A stretch of DNA of 32,389 bases. It comes from a virus. The notes beneath the pieces are model-generated. The model was not told the origin of the DNA. It saw only the letters and a program-made list of their open reading frames with translations, and searched no databases. Position 1 is the first letter of the stretch, and each line of letters starts with the position of its first letter. The position numbers and the translations under genes are program-made. Where the stretch lies: the IMG/VR virus record IMGVR_UViG_3300043436_002150, positions 1 to 32,389 of that record, one strand, 5' to 3'. Positions 6,799-14,933 of this stretch are shown here, in pieces.

Positions 6799-8442
6799 AT
6801 GGCAAACCAGATGATAGCACTTCAAGCGCGCAGCCCACAGCTTCCCGATCCGTCGCGGCGCACGGCGCAGTTCGTGAACATGATGAACATGGCGCGGCAG
6901 CAGGAAGCTGCACAGCGTCAAGCGGCGCAAGCGCAGCAGGCAATGGATATTAACGCAGCGGAAGAAGCGCGCGCAGTACGTTTGGCTGAACCTCAGTTTG
7001 CTAAAGCGCAATCAGAAGCTACGGCGGCAGACCTTAAAACCAAGTTAGAATTTCAGGCTTTTGTCTACACGGCGCTGAAGAACGCCGACAACGCCCCCCA
7101 AGTAGTTGGGTTTGCAGAGCGTATTGCCGCGGCGCCGCAATTTCAAGACCCTCTGTTTCAAGGTGCTCTGGCAGACGCCGTGGCTTCTATGCCAACTGAT
7201 CCTGCACAGTTTGACGCATGGCGAAGAAATACCGCAGCTAAAACGCTGACAGGCGCGCAGCAGTTAGAGCAAGATTACATAAAGCAAACCACCGGCACTG
7301 AAGAACGACTAATAAGCGTACCGAAATTTGGTGGTGCCGGCGCGGCTGAAGTCCCCGGCTCACGTATTCAAGTCGCTCAAGGTATGCAGTATATCACAGA
7401 CGACCAAGGTAACGTCAGGGCCGTACCTAAAGAAACTGGCGGCAGCTTCGGCACGCCGACATCGTCCGCTGGCGCACCCGGTAAAGGCGGCGTCGCTGCC
7501 GCATTGCAGACCAATCCCGGCGCTCTCAAGGACGGCGCGTTTGCTAAATCGCAGCCCGGTTACACTGGTGCAAGCGGCGGCTTTGCCACCTTTGATACGC
7601 CGCAAGCCGGTATCGCCGCGCAAGAAAACTTGCTACGCGGCAGCTACGTCAACAAGGGCTTCAACACGGTCAACAAGATCATTGACCGCTATGCACCGCA
7701 AGGGCCAGAAAACAGCGCGGCGTCTGTCAGCAACTACAAGAAGTACGTCGCACAGAAAGCGGGCGTAAATATTAACGCGCCTATAACCGCAGCGCAAATC
7801 CCTGCGGTGGCGAAGGCCATGCGCGAGTTTGAGACAGGAAACACAAGCGGCGGCGGCGCAGCCGGTGGCGGTGCACCAATAGTGGTTAAAGGATCGGGTG
7901 CAAAAGCTAAGCCATCGACGGAAGGTGAGCGTCGGTTTGGGACAGTTTCCCAGAACATGACGGACTCAATGAAAGAGGCGACCGATGCGCTGCTTGAGTC
8001 ATCCGCCGCTGCGGCTCCCAGCGGAACCGAATACGCAGCGTCATTAATTCCGTTTTACGGAGATGAAGCCCGTAAGTTTGCCCAGAGTGGCCCGCGTCAA
8101 CGGTTTGAAGGCGCGCTTCTGGCGCTGTTGGACGGCGTTACATTTATTAACACGGGTGCGGGTACGTCTAAGACGCAGGAAGCCAACTACAAAAACACAT
8201 ATGTCCCCACATACCAAGACACACCGAAATCGCGCAAAGCAAAGCTGGACCGCGCTATTCGCTTTATTGAAAACTCCAAGGCTGCTGCCGGCGTCATGTG
8301 GACGCCAGAGATAGACCGCGAGCTACAGCGACTTAAAGCAACCGTAGCCAAGATCGACTTCGGTGGCGGCGCGACTAAACGAAGCACGCCAGTGCAACGC
8401 AAGGCAAGTGGTGGATTTACGGTTGTAAAGGTTGAAGACTAA
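6799..8442 (+). CDS. Virion ejection/internal protein with a muralytic-type domain
   Basis: A 547-residue protein. Residues 1-110 are Gln/Ala-rich and helical (coiled-coil-like MARQQEAAQRQAAQ). Residues about 230-346 form a compact domain beginning ALQTNPGALKDGAFAK and including GGFATFDTPQAGIAAQENLL, GFNTVNKIIDRYAPQ and IPAVAKAMREFETG. I have seen this block in phage internal virion proteins and cell-wall-active proteins, where it resembles a lysozyme/transglycosylase-type fold; no catalytic residue is certain here. The C-terminal 190 residues are unassigned. It abuts a gp7-like gene and overlaps the 803-aa gene by one base, so it is probably a head-internal protein that works on the peptidoglycan during DNA entry. 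Confidence 0.65.
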   Translation: MANQMIALQARSPQLPDPSRRTAQFVNMMNMARQQEAAQRQAAQAQQAMDINAAEEARAVRLAEPQFAKAQSEATAADLKTKLEFQAFVYTALKNADNAPQVVGFAERIAAAPQFQDPLFQGALADAVASMPTDPAQFDAWRRNTAAKTLTGAQQLEQDYIKQTTGTEERLISVPKFGGAGAAEVPGSRIQVAQGMQYITDDQGNVRAVPKETGGSFGTPTSSAGAPGKGGVAAALQTNPGALKDGAFAKSQPGYTGASGGFATFDTPQAGIAAQENLLRGSYVNKGFNTVNKIIDRYAPQGPENSAASVSNYKKYVAQKAGVNINAPITAAQIPAVAKAMREFETGNTSGGGAAGGGAPIVVKGSGAKAKPSTEGERRFGTVSQNMTDSMKEATDALLESSAAAAPSGTEYAASLIPFYGDEARKFAQSGPRQRFEGALLALLDGVTFINTGAGTSKTQEANYKNTYVPTYQDTPKSRKAKLDRAIRFIENSKAAAGVMWTPEIDRELQRLKATVAKIDFGGGATKRSTPVQRKASGGFTVVKVED

Positions 8443-10853
8443 TGCCTACATATACGGTCCGCGCGCCAAACGGTAAGACTTACAAAATCACTGGCCCTGC
8501 CGGCGCTACCAACGCGCAGATTGAAAAGGCGGTCCTTGAGGCATACCCAGATGCCGGTGGAGCGGCGTCGCGGTCAACCGCGCAACGCGCGTTAGCCAAT
8601 GCTAAGACAGACGCGCAGGCACGCCTAGCGCAAGCGCGGCGGTCTAACGACAAGTCGGCGGAGCAAACTTACTCCCGCGAAGTTGCTCGGCTTAATAAAA
8701 TGACCCCCGCGCAGTTTTATAAAGCGCCCGGCAGGGCTGAAAGTTTTGTAGGCGGTTTGGTCGAAGGCGTTACAGAACCCATTGAGTTGGGGCTAAACCT
8801 TTTTGGTATCGGCGGCGACAAGGCACAGCGCGAACGCGGTAAGTTCCGCTTACGTGAGTCGCAGCAACAATTCCCCGGCACAACAACCGCGGGCGAAATC
8901 ACAGGTAACATACTTGCAACTGCGCCGGGCGTAGCGGGAGCGGGCCGACTTATTGGCGCCGGCGGCAAATTGCTGACCAAAGTATTGCCGAAAGCAGGGG
9001 CTTCTGTCCAGCGTGTTGGCGCAGCAACAAGCACCGGCGGCCTTGGTTCTGGCCGCACGGCAGCTCAAACGGCGGCGCTGACGCGGGGGCAGCGCGGGTT
9101 GCAGTTAGCTGAACGGTCTTTAGGTGGTGCCATAGGCGGCGTTACCGCCGCCGCGCAGACGGGTGACGATTTGACTGAAGCAGCAACGTTCGGCGCAGGG
9201 TTGCCAGTAGTAGCGAATGTCTTAAAACGTCTTGGCGGAAAGGTCGTAGACCTTAGGCGCATGTCTAAAGTCAAGGCTGGACAAATTATCCGTGAGGCGC
9301 TGGGCGAAGACATTGAAGCAGCGAAAGCGGCTTTCCGTGCGTTGTCGCCCGACGATCAACGTCTGGCACAGCAAGTCTTAGTTGAAGCTGACGTTGAGCC
9401 TAGCCCTTTCTTTGGTTTGGGCAAGATCGCCACTAGCCAAATGGACCCCGACACTAGCGCGCGTATATTGGCGCAGCAAGAAGCGGCGCGTGCAGGGCGG
9501 CTGGCTGAAGCGGCTGGCGGCAGTACAATGGAAGATGTGCGCGCCGCAGTGCGCGGTGGACGGGCAGCGGTCACTGAAGAATTGGCGCCTTTACGCGAAG
9601 AGATGTACCGGCGTGCGGGATACGCCGGCGAGTTTGTTCCTGCTAAATTAGATGAAGCTGCGGAACTAGAAAGATTAGCCGCAGAACAGTCGGGCCTTAA
9701 CCGTCGCATGGTTGAGGGGGCGCTAGGCGCTGAAACTCGGTTGGGCCAGATGGATGATTTGGGCGATCCTTTTGCAGCGGAAGCGATTAACCGTCAACGC
9801 GGCATTGCCGGCGCGATGACGCAACGCGGCGAAAAAGCTGGATTAACAGCCATAACCGCGCGCGAACGTGCTGGCGACATATTCGACGAAATCGACGACT
9901 TAGCTGCTGAAGGCATGCAGCCTATGCGCGCCGCTGATCTTATAGCCTCGTTGCAGCGCAAAATGGCAGACCCCGAAATTCTGCGCGGCTCGGTAGAAGA
10001 AGGCGCAATAAAAGGCGTCATCAGGCAGCTTGAAAAAGCCACCGACGCAAACGGTATGCTTAACCCTAAAGCATTAGGTAAAATTCGCCGTTCAGGCATT
10101 AACACCCTTGTTAACCAAATGTCCGTGAGAATGGGTGGTGTCCCTTCACGCACAGGTACACCTGAAGAAGCGCAAGGAACCGTGTTAGAGTTGCGTTCGT
10201 TAATCGACAATACGTTGCGGCAAGGCGGCGGCGGCGATCTTGTAGATGAATTTTTACAAAAATCAGAGCGAGGCTATGCTGCCGTTAACCGCGGTGAGTT
10301 GGCGGGTGAGGCATTACGTCTGTACAAAGAAGACCCTTCAGGGACACAGTTCCGCGCTTTAGTTGGCGGCGATTTACCTAAGACAGTCGGAAAAATTATG
10401 CAAGGTGGGCCTGAAAGCGAAAAGTTTCGCCCCGCTTTCGCCGGCGACCCAAGACGTTTGATGGCTCTTGAACAATCGGCGGCTGAATTGGAGACGCTGA
10501 ACAAGATGGCGCAGCTTGGCGCGCGCGGTGAACCGCGGGCGCAAAATATATTGATGGAACAGCGCCCCGGCTTAATGTCAAGGGGTATAAGTGGCGCAAC
10601 GCGTTCTATGTTTCCTTCCGCCGCGTTTGCAGGCGCCGGAGCGCAAAACATTCAAAGCGCGCTTGTGACACCCGGCGCGCAACGCGAAATCGCTAACGCA
10701 TTTACCAGCGGTCAAGGCGCGTTGGGGGCCATAGAACAATATCCAACTGCGGCTCAGTTTTCTGCATATCTCAGCACGCTACCGTCGCCGGTGCGTAACG
10801 CATTTGCTCAGGCAATGCGCGCATACGGCACGCAAAATTCTTCTAACCAGTAA
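8442..10853 (+). CDS. Large DNA ejection/injection protein
   Basis: An 803-residue protein. The N-terminus TYTVRAPNGKTYKITGPAGA (residues 3-22) followed by TNAQIEKAVLEAYPD is a small domain common at the start of phage internal/ejection proteins. Residues 150-177 and 228-245 are Gly/Ala-rich hydrophobic segments that could insert into membranes; the rest is largely helical and charged (e.g. residues 350-470). Size, order and composition match the gp16/gp20 type of P22 ejection proteins, although I cannot say which. It overlaps the preceding gene by one base and is followed directly by the lysis cassette. Confidence 0.65.
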   Translation: MPTYTVRAPNGKTYKITGPAGATNAQIEKAVLEAYPDAGGAASRSTAQRALANAKTDAQARLAQARRSNDKSAEQTYSREVARLNKMTPAQFYKAPGRAESFVGGLVEGVTEPIELGLNLFGIGGDKAQRERGKFRLRESQQQFPGTTTAGEITGNILATAPGVAGAGRLIGAGGKLLTKVLPKAGASVQRVGAATSTGGLGSGRTAAQTAALTRGQRGLQLAERSLGGAIGGVTAAAQTGDDLTEAATFGAGLPVVANVLKRLGGKVVDLRRMSKVKAGQIIREALGEDIEAAKAAFRALSPDDQRLAQQVLVEADVEPSPFFGLGKIATSQMDPDTSARILAQQEAARAGRLAEAAGGSTMEDVRAAVRGGRAAVTEELAPLREEMYRRAGYAGEFVPAKLDEAAELERLAAEQSGLNRRMVEGALGAETRLGQMDDLGDPFAAEAINRQRGIAGAMTQRGEKAGLTAITARERAGDIFDEIDDLAAEGMQPMRAADLIASLQRKMADPEILRGSVEEGAIKGVIRQLEKATDANGMLNPKALGKIRRSGINTLVNQMSVRMGGVPSRTGTPEEAQGTVLELRSLIDNTLRQGGGGDLVDEFLQKSERGYAAVNRGELAGEALRLYKEDPSGTQFRALVGGDLPKTVGKIMQGGPESEKFRPAFAGDPRRLMALEQSAAELETLNKMAQLGARGEPRAQNILMEQRPGLMSRGISGATRSMFPSAAFAGAGAQNIQSALVTPGAQREIANAFTSGQGALGAIEQYPTAAQFSAYLSTLPSPVRNAFAQAMRAYGTQNSSNQ

Positions 10854-10864
10854 AAGGCATCGCC

Positions 10865-11035
10865 GTGACTTCTATCGACCAGACCCAAGCACAACTCAAC
10901 ACGCACGAACAGGTCTGCGCCTTCCGGTACGAGAGTATCTGCGCGCGGTTGAAGCGTCTGGAAACCATCGGCATGACTGTAGCTGGCACAATCATTATGC
11001 TGTTGGTTGGCATACTGATGCGCGGTTCTTTATGA
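10865..11035 (+). CDS. Small one-TM protein of the lysis cassette (holin-like)
   Basis: A GTG at 10865, 7 bases after AAAGG (10854-10858), opens a 56-codon frame whose TGA (11033-11035) overlaps the endolysin ATG as ATGA. The product has a soluble helical N-terminus (HEQVCAFRYESICARLKRLE, residues 14-33) and a single membrane segment at about residues 35-52 (IGMTVAGTIIMLLVGILM). This layout (short heptad helix plus C-terminal TM, before an endolysin) matches XhlA/holin-associated small phage proteins. It could be a holin, antiholin or endolysin partner. The ATGA overlap supports both this gene and the endolysin start. Confidence 0.7.
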   Translation: MTSIDQTQAQLNTHEQVCAFRYESICARLKRLETIGMTVAGTIIMLLVGILMRGSL

Positions 11036-11424
11036 CTATTATCCTCGGACAGCGCAGTCTGTCGCGGCTCGAAGGCGTCCACCCTGATCTGGTGCGCGTC
11101 GTCAAGAAAGCCGCCGTGCTGTCCGACCTCGACTTCACGGTGCTGGAAGGCTTGCGCGCCGTCGAGCGCCAGAAGCAGTTGGTCGCCCAAGGCGCGTCGA
11201 AGACGATGAACTCGCGGCATCTTACCGGCCACGCTGTCGATCTGGCGCCGATGATTGGTGGTAAAATACGTTGGGATTGGCCGCTGTATCACAAGCTGGC
11301 TAAGATAGTTAAGGCCGCTGCGGCGGATGAGAAAGTCCCGCTCGTATGGGGCGGTGATTGGCGTGCTTTCAAGGACGGCCCGCATTGGGAACTGCCTTGG
11401 AAGTTTTATCCGAAGGGAAAATGA
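11032..11424 (+). CDS. Endolysin, M15-family (VanY/L-Ala-D-Glu type) peptidase
   Basis: A 130-residue protein with the M15 zinc peptidase signature: S61-R-H63-L-T-G-H-A-V-D70 (ligands H63 and D70) and D115-G-P-H118-W-E (catalytic acid D115, ligand H118). The N-terminal LEGVHPDLVRVVKKA and EGLRAVERQKQLVAQGAS are also typical of phage M15 endolysins, which cut peptide cross-links in peptidoglycan. The frame extends upstream to 10804, but the ATG at 11032 is preferred because it overlaps the stop of the preceding membrane protein gene and gives the family's usual length. No signal peptide, so export needs a holin. Confidence 0.85.
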   Translation: MTIILGQRSLSRLEGVHPDLVRVVKKAAVLSDLDFTVLEGLRAVERQKQLVAQGASKTMNSRHLTGHAVDLAPMIGGKIRWDWPLYHKLAKIVKAAAADEKVPLVWGGDWRAFKDGPHWELPWKFYPKGK

Positions 11425-11425
11425 T

Positions 11426-11602
11426 ATGAAAATCGTATCTTGGTTAGTAAACCGTTTGAAAGAACCGAGTACCTACGCTGGGTTCGCCGGCGTTGCGCTG
11501 GCGCTTGGCCTGTCTGACGCTGAGTGGGCTACCGTTTCCACAGCGGTAGCTGGTTTGGCAGGTGTCGTCGCCATGTTTCTAGCTGAAAAACCAGCAGCAT
11601 AA
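11426..11602 (+). CDS. Small holin candidate, 58 aa
   Basis: The ATG at 11426, one base after the endolysin stop and with AAGGG at 11413-11417 as ribosome site, gives MKIVSWLVNRLKEPSTYAGF as the start. A basic amphipathic N-terminus is followed by one or two hydrophobic segments (residues 17-28 GFAGVALALGLS and 36-52 VSTAVAGLAGVVAMFLA) and a short AEKPAA tail. The LKEPSTYAG...AGVVA pattern is familiar from small phage holins. Its place between endolysin and spanins makes a holin role likely; whether it or the 56-aa protein makes the lethal hole is open. Confidence 0.75.
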   Translation: MKIVSWLVNRLKEPSTYAGFAGVALALGLSDAEWATVSTAVAGLAGVVAMFLAEKPAA

Positions 11603-11814
11603 TGAAACTCCTGTCGGCCCTGCTGGGTATCATTAACAAGCTGTTAGGGCTTTGGAATGAGAACCGTTGGAAGCAGCGGGGCCGTCAGGAAACCATTAAG
11701 GAAATCAACGATGCCATCAATGAGCAGATTGAACTTGGCGCGACTGCTATCAGCGTCCCTGATCCTGAGCGTGACGAACGGTTGCGCGACCGTTTCGACC
11801 GTTCCCGTAAATAG
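11602..11814 (+). CDS. i-spanin (Rz-like) inner-membrane lysis protein
   Basis: A 70-residue protein with an N-terminal hydrophobic segment (MKLLSALLGIINKLLGLW, residues 1-18) and then a charged helix (RWKQRGRQETIKEINDAINE) suited to a coiled coil in the periplasm, ending in a strongly charged DPERDERLRDRFDRSRK tail. Spanins bridge the inner and outer membranes and complete lysis of Gram-negative hosts. The membrane segment is weak for an i-spanin. An o-spanin-like lipoprotein is encoded in another frame within and beyond this gene, the classic Rz/Rz1 overlap, and that is the strongest argument for the call. Start overlaps the holin stop (TAATG). Confidence 0.65.
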   Translation: MKLLSALLGIINKLLGLWNENRWKQRGRQETIKEINDAINEQIELGATAISVPDPERDERLRDRFDRSRK

Positions 11815-11944
11815 CTATTGTGCTATTACGAAACCCATCAGTTACGATGCAACAAAAGATACATCGGAAACTGTCAAGGAAATAGAGGCGCATAACAGCG
11901 TCTTTGTTTGTGTCTGCGAAGCGGACTGCCCGAAAGGCTCCTAA
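11720..11944 (+). CDS. o-spanin (Rz1-like) lipoprotein overlapping the i-spanin gene
   Basis: In a different frame, an ATG at 11720 (alternative 11711) starts MSRLNLARLLSASLILSVTNGC, a short basic/hydrophobic signal ending at Cys22. The lipobox is imperfect (V-T-N-G-C rather than L-A-G-C). The mature part includes NSYCAITKPISYDATKDTSE, TVKEIEAHNSVFVCVCEADCP, a pattern I recognise from outer-membrane spanins of phages (xSYC-x-x-x-KPI-x-x, ETxxxIExHN). The first 95 bases lie inside the i-spanin frame; the remainder extends past it and ends TAATG with the phosphoesterase gene. 74 residues. Confidence 0.75.
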   Translation: MSRLNLARLLSASLILSVTNGCATVSTVPVNSYCAITKPISYDATKDTSETVKEIEAHNSVFVCVCEADCPKGS

Positions 11945-13137
11945 TGCCTAGAACTATAAGTGTAGACGAGAAGCTCTTTGACTATTGCACACCGAACCAA
12001 CGCAAAGTCCTTGACGCAATAATTTTCTACGGGGGGGCCAAAAAGGCCGATGAAGTCCTTGGTATGTATAAGGGCGGCGCATCGGAAATATACAACAACG
12101 TCAAGAACAAGGCCGCGAAGATGGGTTACGCCCCTGAGCATGACTTCACTCGGCCAGTGCCGGATGGGTATGTCGCTAAGGGGGTGTCCACTTATTATAA
12201 CTCCGAAGGCAAGCCGTCGGGCCAGTGGGTTAAAGCATCGCTATCACATGAGGCGCTCATTGACGCCATGCGTGAGACGGTCGCAGGCTTCAAGGACCAG
12301 ATACAGCCAGCGGATATCGTCGCTGCTCCCGCCGCTTCTGACGAGCGTCTGTGCAATCTATATACCTTTACCGACTACCACCTTGGTATGCTGGCATGGC
12401 ATCAGGAAGGTGGCGCTGATTGGAATGTAGCCAAAGCAGAACAAACTATCATTGCTGCGCTGGTACAGATGGTCAACCAAAGCCCTAGCGCACACACAGC
12501 CGTACTCAATATCCAAGGTGACTTCCTGCACACTGACGGCAAGATGCCTGTGACACCAGCATCCAAGCACGTTCTGGACGCCGACAGCCGCTTCCCCAAG
12601 ATACGCCGCGCTGCAATACGGATCATCCGCTCACTAATGGCAATCTGTTTGCAGCGGCATCAGGAAGTGTATCTGATTATTGCTGAAGGTAACCACGACG
12701 AAGAGAGCAGCGGCTGGTTGGCCGACCTGTTCGCGGTGCATTACGAAGAAGACCCGCGCGTCACTGTCAACGACAGCGTCCTGCCGTTCTACGTGTTCGA
12801 GTGGGGCAGCACCATGCTGGGCGTTCATCACGGCCACAAAGTCAAGAACGAAAACCTACCGTTGCTATTCGCCGCGCAGTTTCCGCAATCGTGGGGCCGC
12901 ACTACCCGCCGCGAAATACACTGCGGTCACCGACACCACAGGGATGAGAAGGAATATAATGGTGTCACTGTGGTGCAGCACCCAACGCTGGCCGCGAGAG
13001 ATGCCTATGCTGCGCGCGGCGGTTGGATTGCAGACCGTGCAGCTTGGGCCATCACGTACCACAAAGAGTACGGCGCAGTTGGCCGCGTCATGGTAACAAC
13101 GGAAATGCTAGGTGCGCCTAGCCATCAGGCGGCCTAG
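11944..13137 (+). CDS. Calcineurin-like metallophosphoesterase with N-terminal HTH-like region
   Basis: A 397-residue protein starting at the ATG that overlaps the o-spanin stop. Residues 10-65 look like a DNA-binding or winged-helix region (LFDYCTPNQRKVLDAIIFYG, SEIYNNVKNKAAKMGY). The catalytic domain carries the full two-metal phosphoesterase set: D144-x-H146 (FTDYHLGM), G192-D193, G249-N250-H251-D252, H295-H296 (GVHHGHK) and G328-H329-R330-H331. Phage enzymes of this type act on phosphodiester or phosphomonoester bonds, possibly nucleic acid ends; the substrate is not predictable. It is the last + strand gene before a convergent cassette, and its 3' end overlaps the 43-aa - strand gene by 30 bases. 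Confidence 0.8.
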   Translation: MPRTISVDEKLFDYCTPNQRKVLDAIIFYGGAKKADEVLGMYKGGASEIYNNVKNKAAKMGYAPEHDFTRPVPDGYVAKGVSTYYNSEGKPSGQWVKASLSHEALIDAMRETVAGFKDQIQPADIVAAPAASDERLCNLYTFTDYHLGMLAWHQEGGADWNVAKAEQTIIAALVQMVNQSPSAHTAVLNIQGDFLHTDGKMPVTPASKHVLDADSRFPKIRRAAIRIIRSLMAICLQRHQEVYLIIAEGNHDEESSGWLADLFAVHYEEDPRVTVNDSVLPFYVFEWGSTMLGVHHGHKVKNENLPLLFAAQFPQSWGRTTRREIHCGHRHHRDEKEYNGVTVVQHPTLAARDAYAARGGWIADRAAWAITYHKEYGAVGRVMVTTEMLGAPSHQAA

Positions 13138-13239
13138 TAGTATCACCGCCTCGCCTAAGTCTTCTGGTGCATGGCCTGCCCGCAGTAACGCAAGTATCTT
13201 TTCCAATGCTTCAACGGTCGCCGCTGCATGGTCTGTCAT
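13108..13239 (-). CDS. Unrecognised 43-aa protein
   Basis: An ATG at 13239 overlaps the stop of the upstream 63-aa gene as ATGA and opens 43 codons to a TAG at 13108-13110. The product is a single helical, Ala/Leu-rich chain (VEALEKILALLRAGHAPEDLG, then EAVILLGRLMARR). It is the last gene of the - strand nuclease/helicase cassette and runs into the end of the convergent phosphoesterase gene. No function can be assigned; the coupling to the gene before it is the evidence that it is real. Confidence 0.5.
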   Translation of the reverse strand: MTDHAAATVEALEKILALLRAGHAPEDLGEAVILLGRLMARRT

Positions 13240-13427
13240 TTCTTCAACCCTTTCAAAAGTTCGTCGCGCTCCCGCGCCGTCCGCATCGCGGAGTAACGCT
13301 GGTGCAACCGCCGGGCGAGGGCGGGTCGCTTGTGCGTCTTCATTTCAGCGTCCAGCGCATCCTTTAGTTCGCCTTCCGTAAGGTCGGACAGCACGGCGAT
13401 CATCGACCGCCAGTTTAGTTTACTCAT
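13236..13427 (-). CDS. Conserved small phage protein, 63 aa, unknown function
   Basis: A highly charged, all-helical protein: MSKLNWRSMIAVLSDLTEGE, then LKDALDAEMKTHKRPALARR, then LHQRYSAMRTARERDELLKG. The pattern of a Leu/Asp-rich helix followed by a K/R-rich helix is familiar from small proteins near phage replication genes, but no activity is known to me. It overlaps the upstream and downstream genes by 4 bases (ATGA), so it is translated together with them and probably works in the same process as the helicase and nuclease. Confidence 0.6.
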   Translation of the reverse strand: MSKLNWRSMIAVLSDLTEGELKDALDAEMKTHKRPALARRLHQRYSAMRTARERDELLKGLKK

Positions 13428-13627
13428 TTGTCAAGTCCTACAATCTGCCTAGCCGTTGCGGGCTGTTCAAGATACGAGATGGAGATTTGGTCGCCTTCTT
13501 TAATTCCGGCGCCTTTAATCATCATCGCTGGCGGTCGGTCGGCGGCGTCCTTATCATAATAGCCGGCCAGCCACGCGCCTTCGGCATTAACATACCGGCA
13601 GACGTAAGGGAAAAACTTAGTTCGCAT
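13424..13627 (-). CDS. Unrecognised 67-aa protein of the helicase cassette
   Basis: Starts at 13627 inside the end of the helicase gene (11-base overlap), with GAGGAA within the helicase coding sequence as ribosome site. The product looks like a small beta-type domain (KFFPYVCRYVNAEGAWLAGY, later MMIKGAGIKEGDQISISYLE, ending PATARQIVGLDK). The KxGDxIxVxYL pattern resembles small beta-barrel folds, but this is only an impression. Two cysteine-free halves and one Cys (C10) argue against a zinc finger. Function unknown. Confidence 0.55.
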   Translation of the reverse strand: MRTKFFPYVCRYVNAEGAWLAGYYDKDAADRPPAMMIKGAGIKEGDQISISYLEQPATARQIVGLDK

Positions 13628-14933
13628 CTTTCAATTCCTCTAAGGCTATGTCGGACACTGCACGCTTGTCGTGCAGCGCCGCCCATATGCGTTCATCAAT
13701 ACTTTTCTCGGTCAACATTACGTAGACCCAGACATCCTTGGTCTGGCCGCTGCGGTGCAGGCGCCCGACCGTCTGCTCATACAACTCCAGCGACCACGGC
13801 AGCGACAGGAACACCATGTGGCAGCCGCCATGCTGTAGGTTCAGGCCATGCCCCGCCGACTTAGGGTGCGCCAACAGCAGTTCGACCTGTCCTGCGTTCC
13901 AGTGTTCAATGACGTTGGGGTCATCCATCGTCTTTGCGTGCGGGAAGCGGCGCTTCAGTTCTGCCAACTCTTCCTGATACGTGTAGGCAATGATGGTGTT
14001 GGCCCGCTGGTTCTCCGCCAGCAGTTCTTCCAGCCGGTCGAACTTGTGGCTGCTGAACCAGATGGACGGCGTGCCTGCGTCGCGGTTGTAGACAAAGCCT
14101 GACGCCATCTGTTGCAGCTTAGTCGTCACCGACGCTGCGTTCTGCGCTACGATCTGGTCGTCGCCGAAGCGCACGACGTAATCCCGCTTCATCTTGTCGT
14201 ATGGCTTGCGGTCGTCCAGCGGCACCCGCACCTCTGTGACATGGCACGGCGGCAGCTTGTCTTTGTATTCGCCCGGCTCCAGCACGAACGTCGCAGGGCG
14301 GATGCGCTTCATGACTTGCTCAAGCGCACCGGCTGCTGGTACCCACTGACCAAACTCTCGGTTGGTGCAGATGAAATACTGCTGCATGAACGCACCCTTG
14401 GCGCGGCCCAGCAACCCTTGGTCAATTATCTTGCACTGGCCGAAGACATCTTCCAGCCCGTTTGATGTGAACGACCCTGTCAGTCCCCACCGTATCTTCA
14501 TTGTAGACATTATTTTCTCCAACGCTTTATAGCGTTTGCCTGACGGGTTCTTCAGCCGCGTCAGTTCGTCAAACACTACCCCATCAAAACTTGATAAATC
14601 CACTAGCTTATCTAGGTTATCATAGTTAATGACAACCACACTGGCGTCGCTCTGCAACGCACCCACCCTTTGCACTGGCGTGCCGACAGCCAGAGCAGGG
14701 ACGACGCCAGACCACTTCGGTGCTTCCACCGGCCACACGTCCGTGCAGACACGCTTCGGCGCCACCACCAGCCATCGGTTGACAACGCCATCGCGCAGCA
14801 TCTCATCCATTGCCGTCAAGGTAATGGCTGTCTTGCCCGCGCCGACAGGCGCAAGGATCATGGCGCGGTCGCGTTCGTACAGAAACGTCGCCGCCTCTTG
14901 CTGATATGGCCTTAGCTGAAGCGTTTTATCCAT
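13617..14933 (-). CDS. SNF2/DEAD-like DNA helicase
   Basis: A 438-residue superfamily 2 helicase. Q-motif-like LQLRPYQQEAA (residues 6-15), Walker A A28-P-V-G-A-G-K34-T35, Walker B V-F-D122-E123 (DELT), motif III-like GLTGS, and the second RecA domain with motif VI QTVGRLHRSGQ (residues 387-397, arginine finger region R391/R394). SF2 phage helicases of this size act in replication or recombination. The frame is open back to 15056, but the ATG at 14933 is chosen because it gives a normal Q-motif start and leaves only a 22-base overlap with the nuclease gene upstream. Nuclease plus helicase side by side suggests joint DNA processing. Confidence 0.85.
   Translation of the reverse strand: MDKTLQLRPYQQEAATFLYERDRAMILAPVGAGKTAITLTAMDEMLRDGVVNRWLVVAPKRVCTDVWPVEAPKWSGVVPALAVGTPVQRVGALQSDASVVVINYDNLDKLVDLSSFDGVVFDELTRLKNPSGKRYKALEKIMSTMKIRWGLTGSFTSNGLEDVFGQCKIIDQGLLGRAKGAFMQQYFICTNREFGQWVPAAGALEQVMKRIRPATFVLEPGEYKDKLPPCHVTEVRVPLDDRKPYDKMKRDYVVRFGDDQIVAQNAASVTTKLQQMASGFVYNRDAGTPSIWFSSHKFDRLEELLAENQRANTIIAYTYQEELAELKRRFPHAKTMDDPNVIEHWNAGQVELLLAHPKSAGHGLNLQHGGCHMVFLSLPWSLELYEQTVGRLHRSGQTKDVWVYVMLTEKSIDERIWAALHDKRAVSDIALEELKDAN

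Noticed and set aside
10804-11031. In-frame 76-codon N-terminal extension of the endolysin
   Set aside because: It overlaps the end of the ejection gene and the whole 56-aa membrane protein gene; the ATGA junction at 11032 and family length favour the short form.
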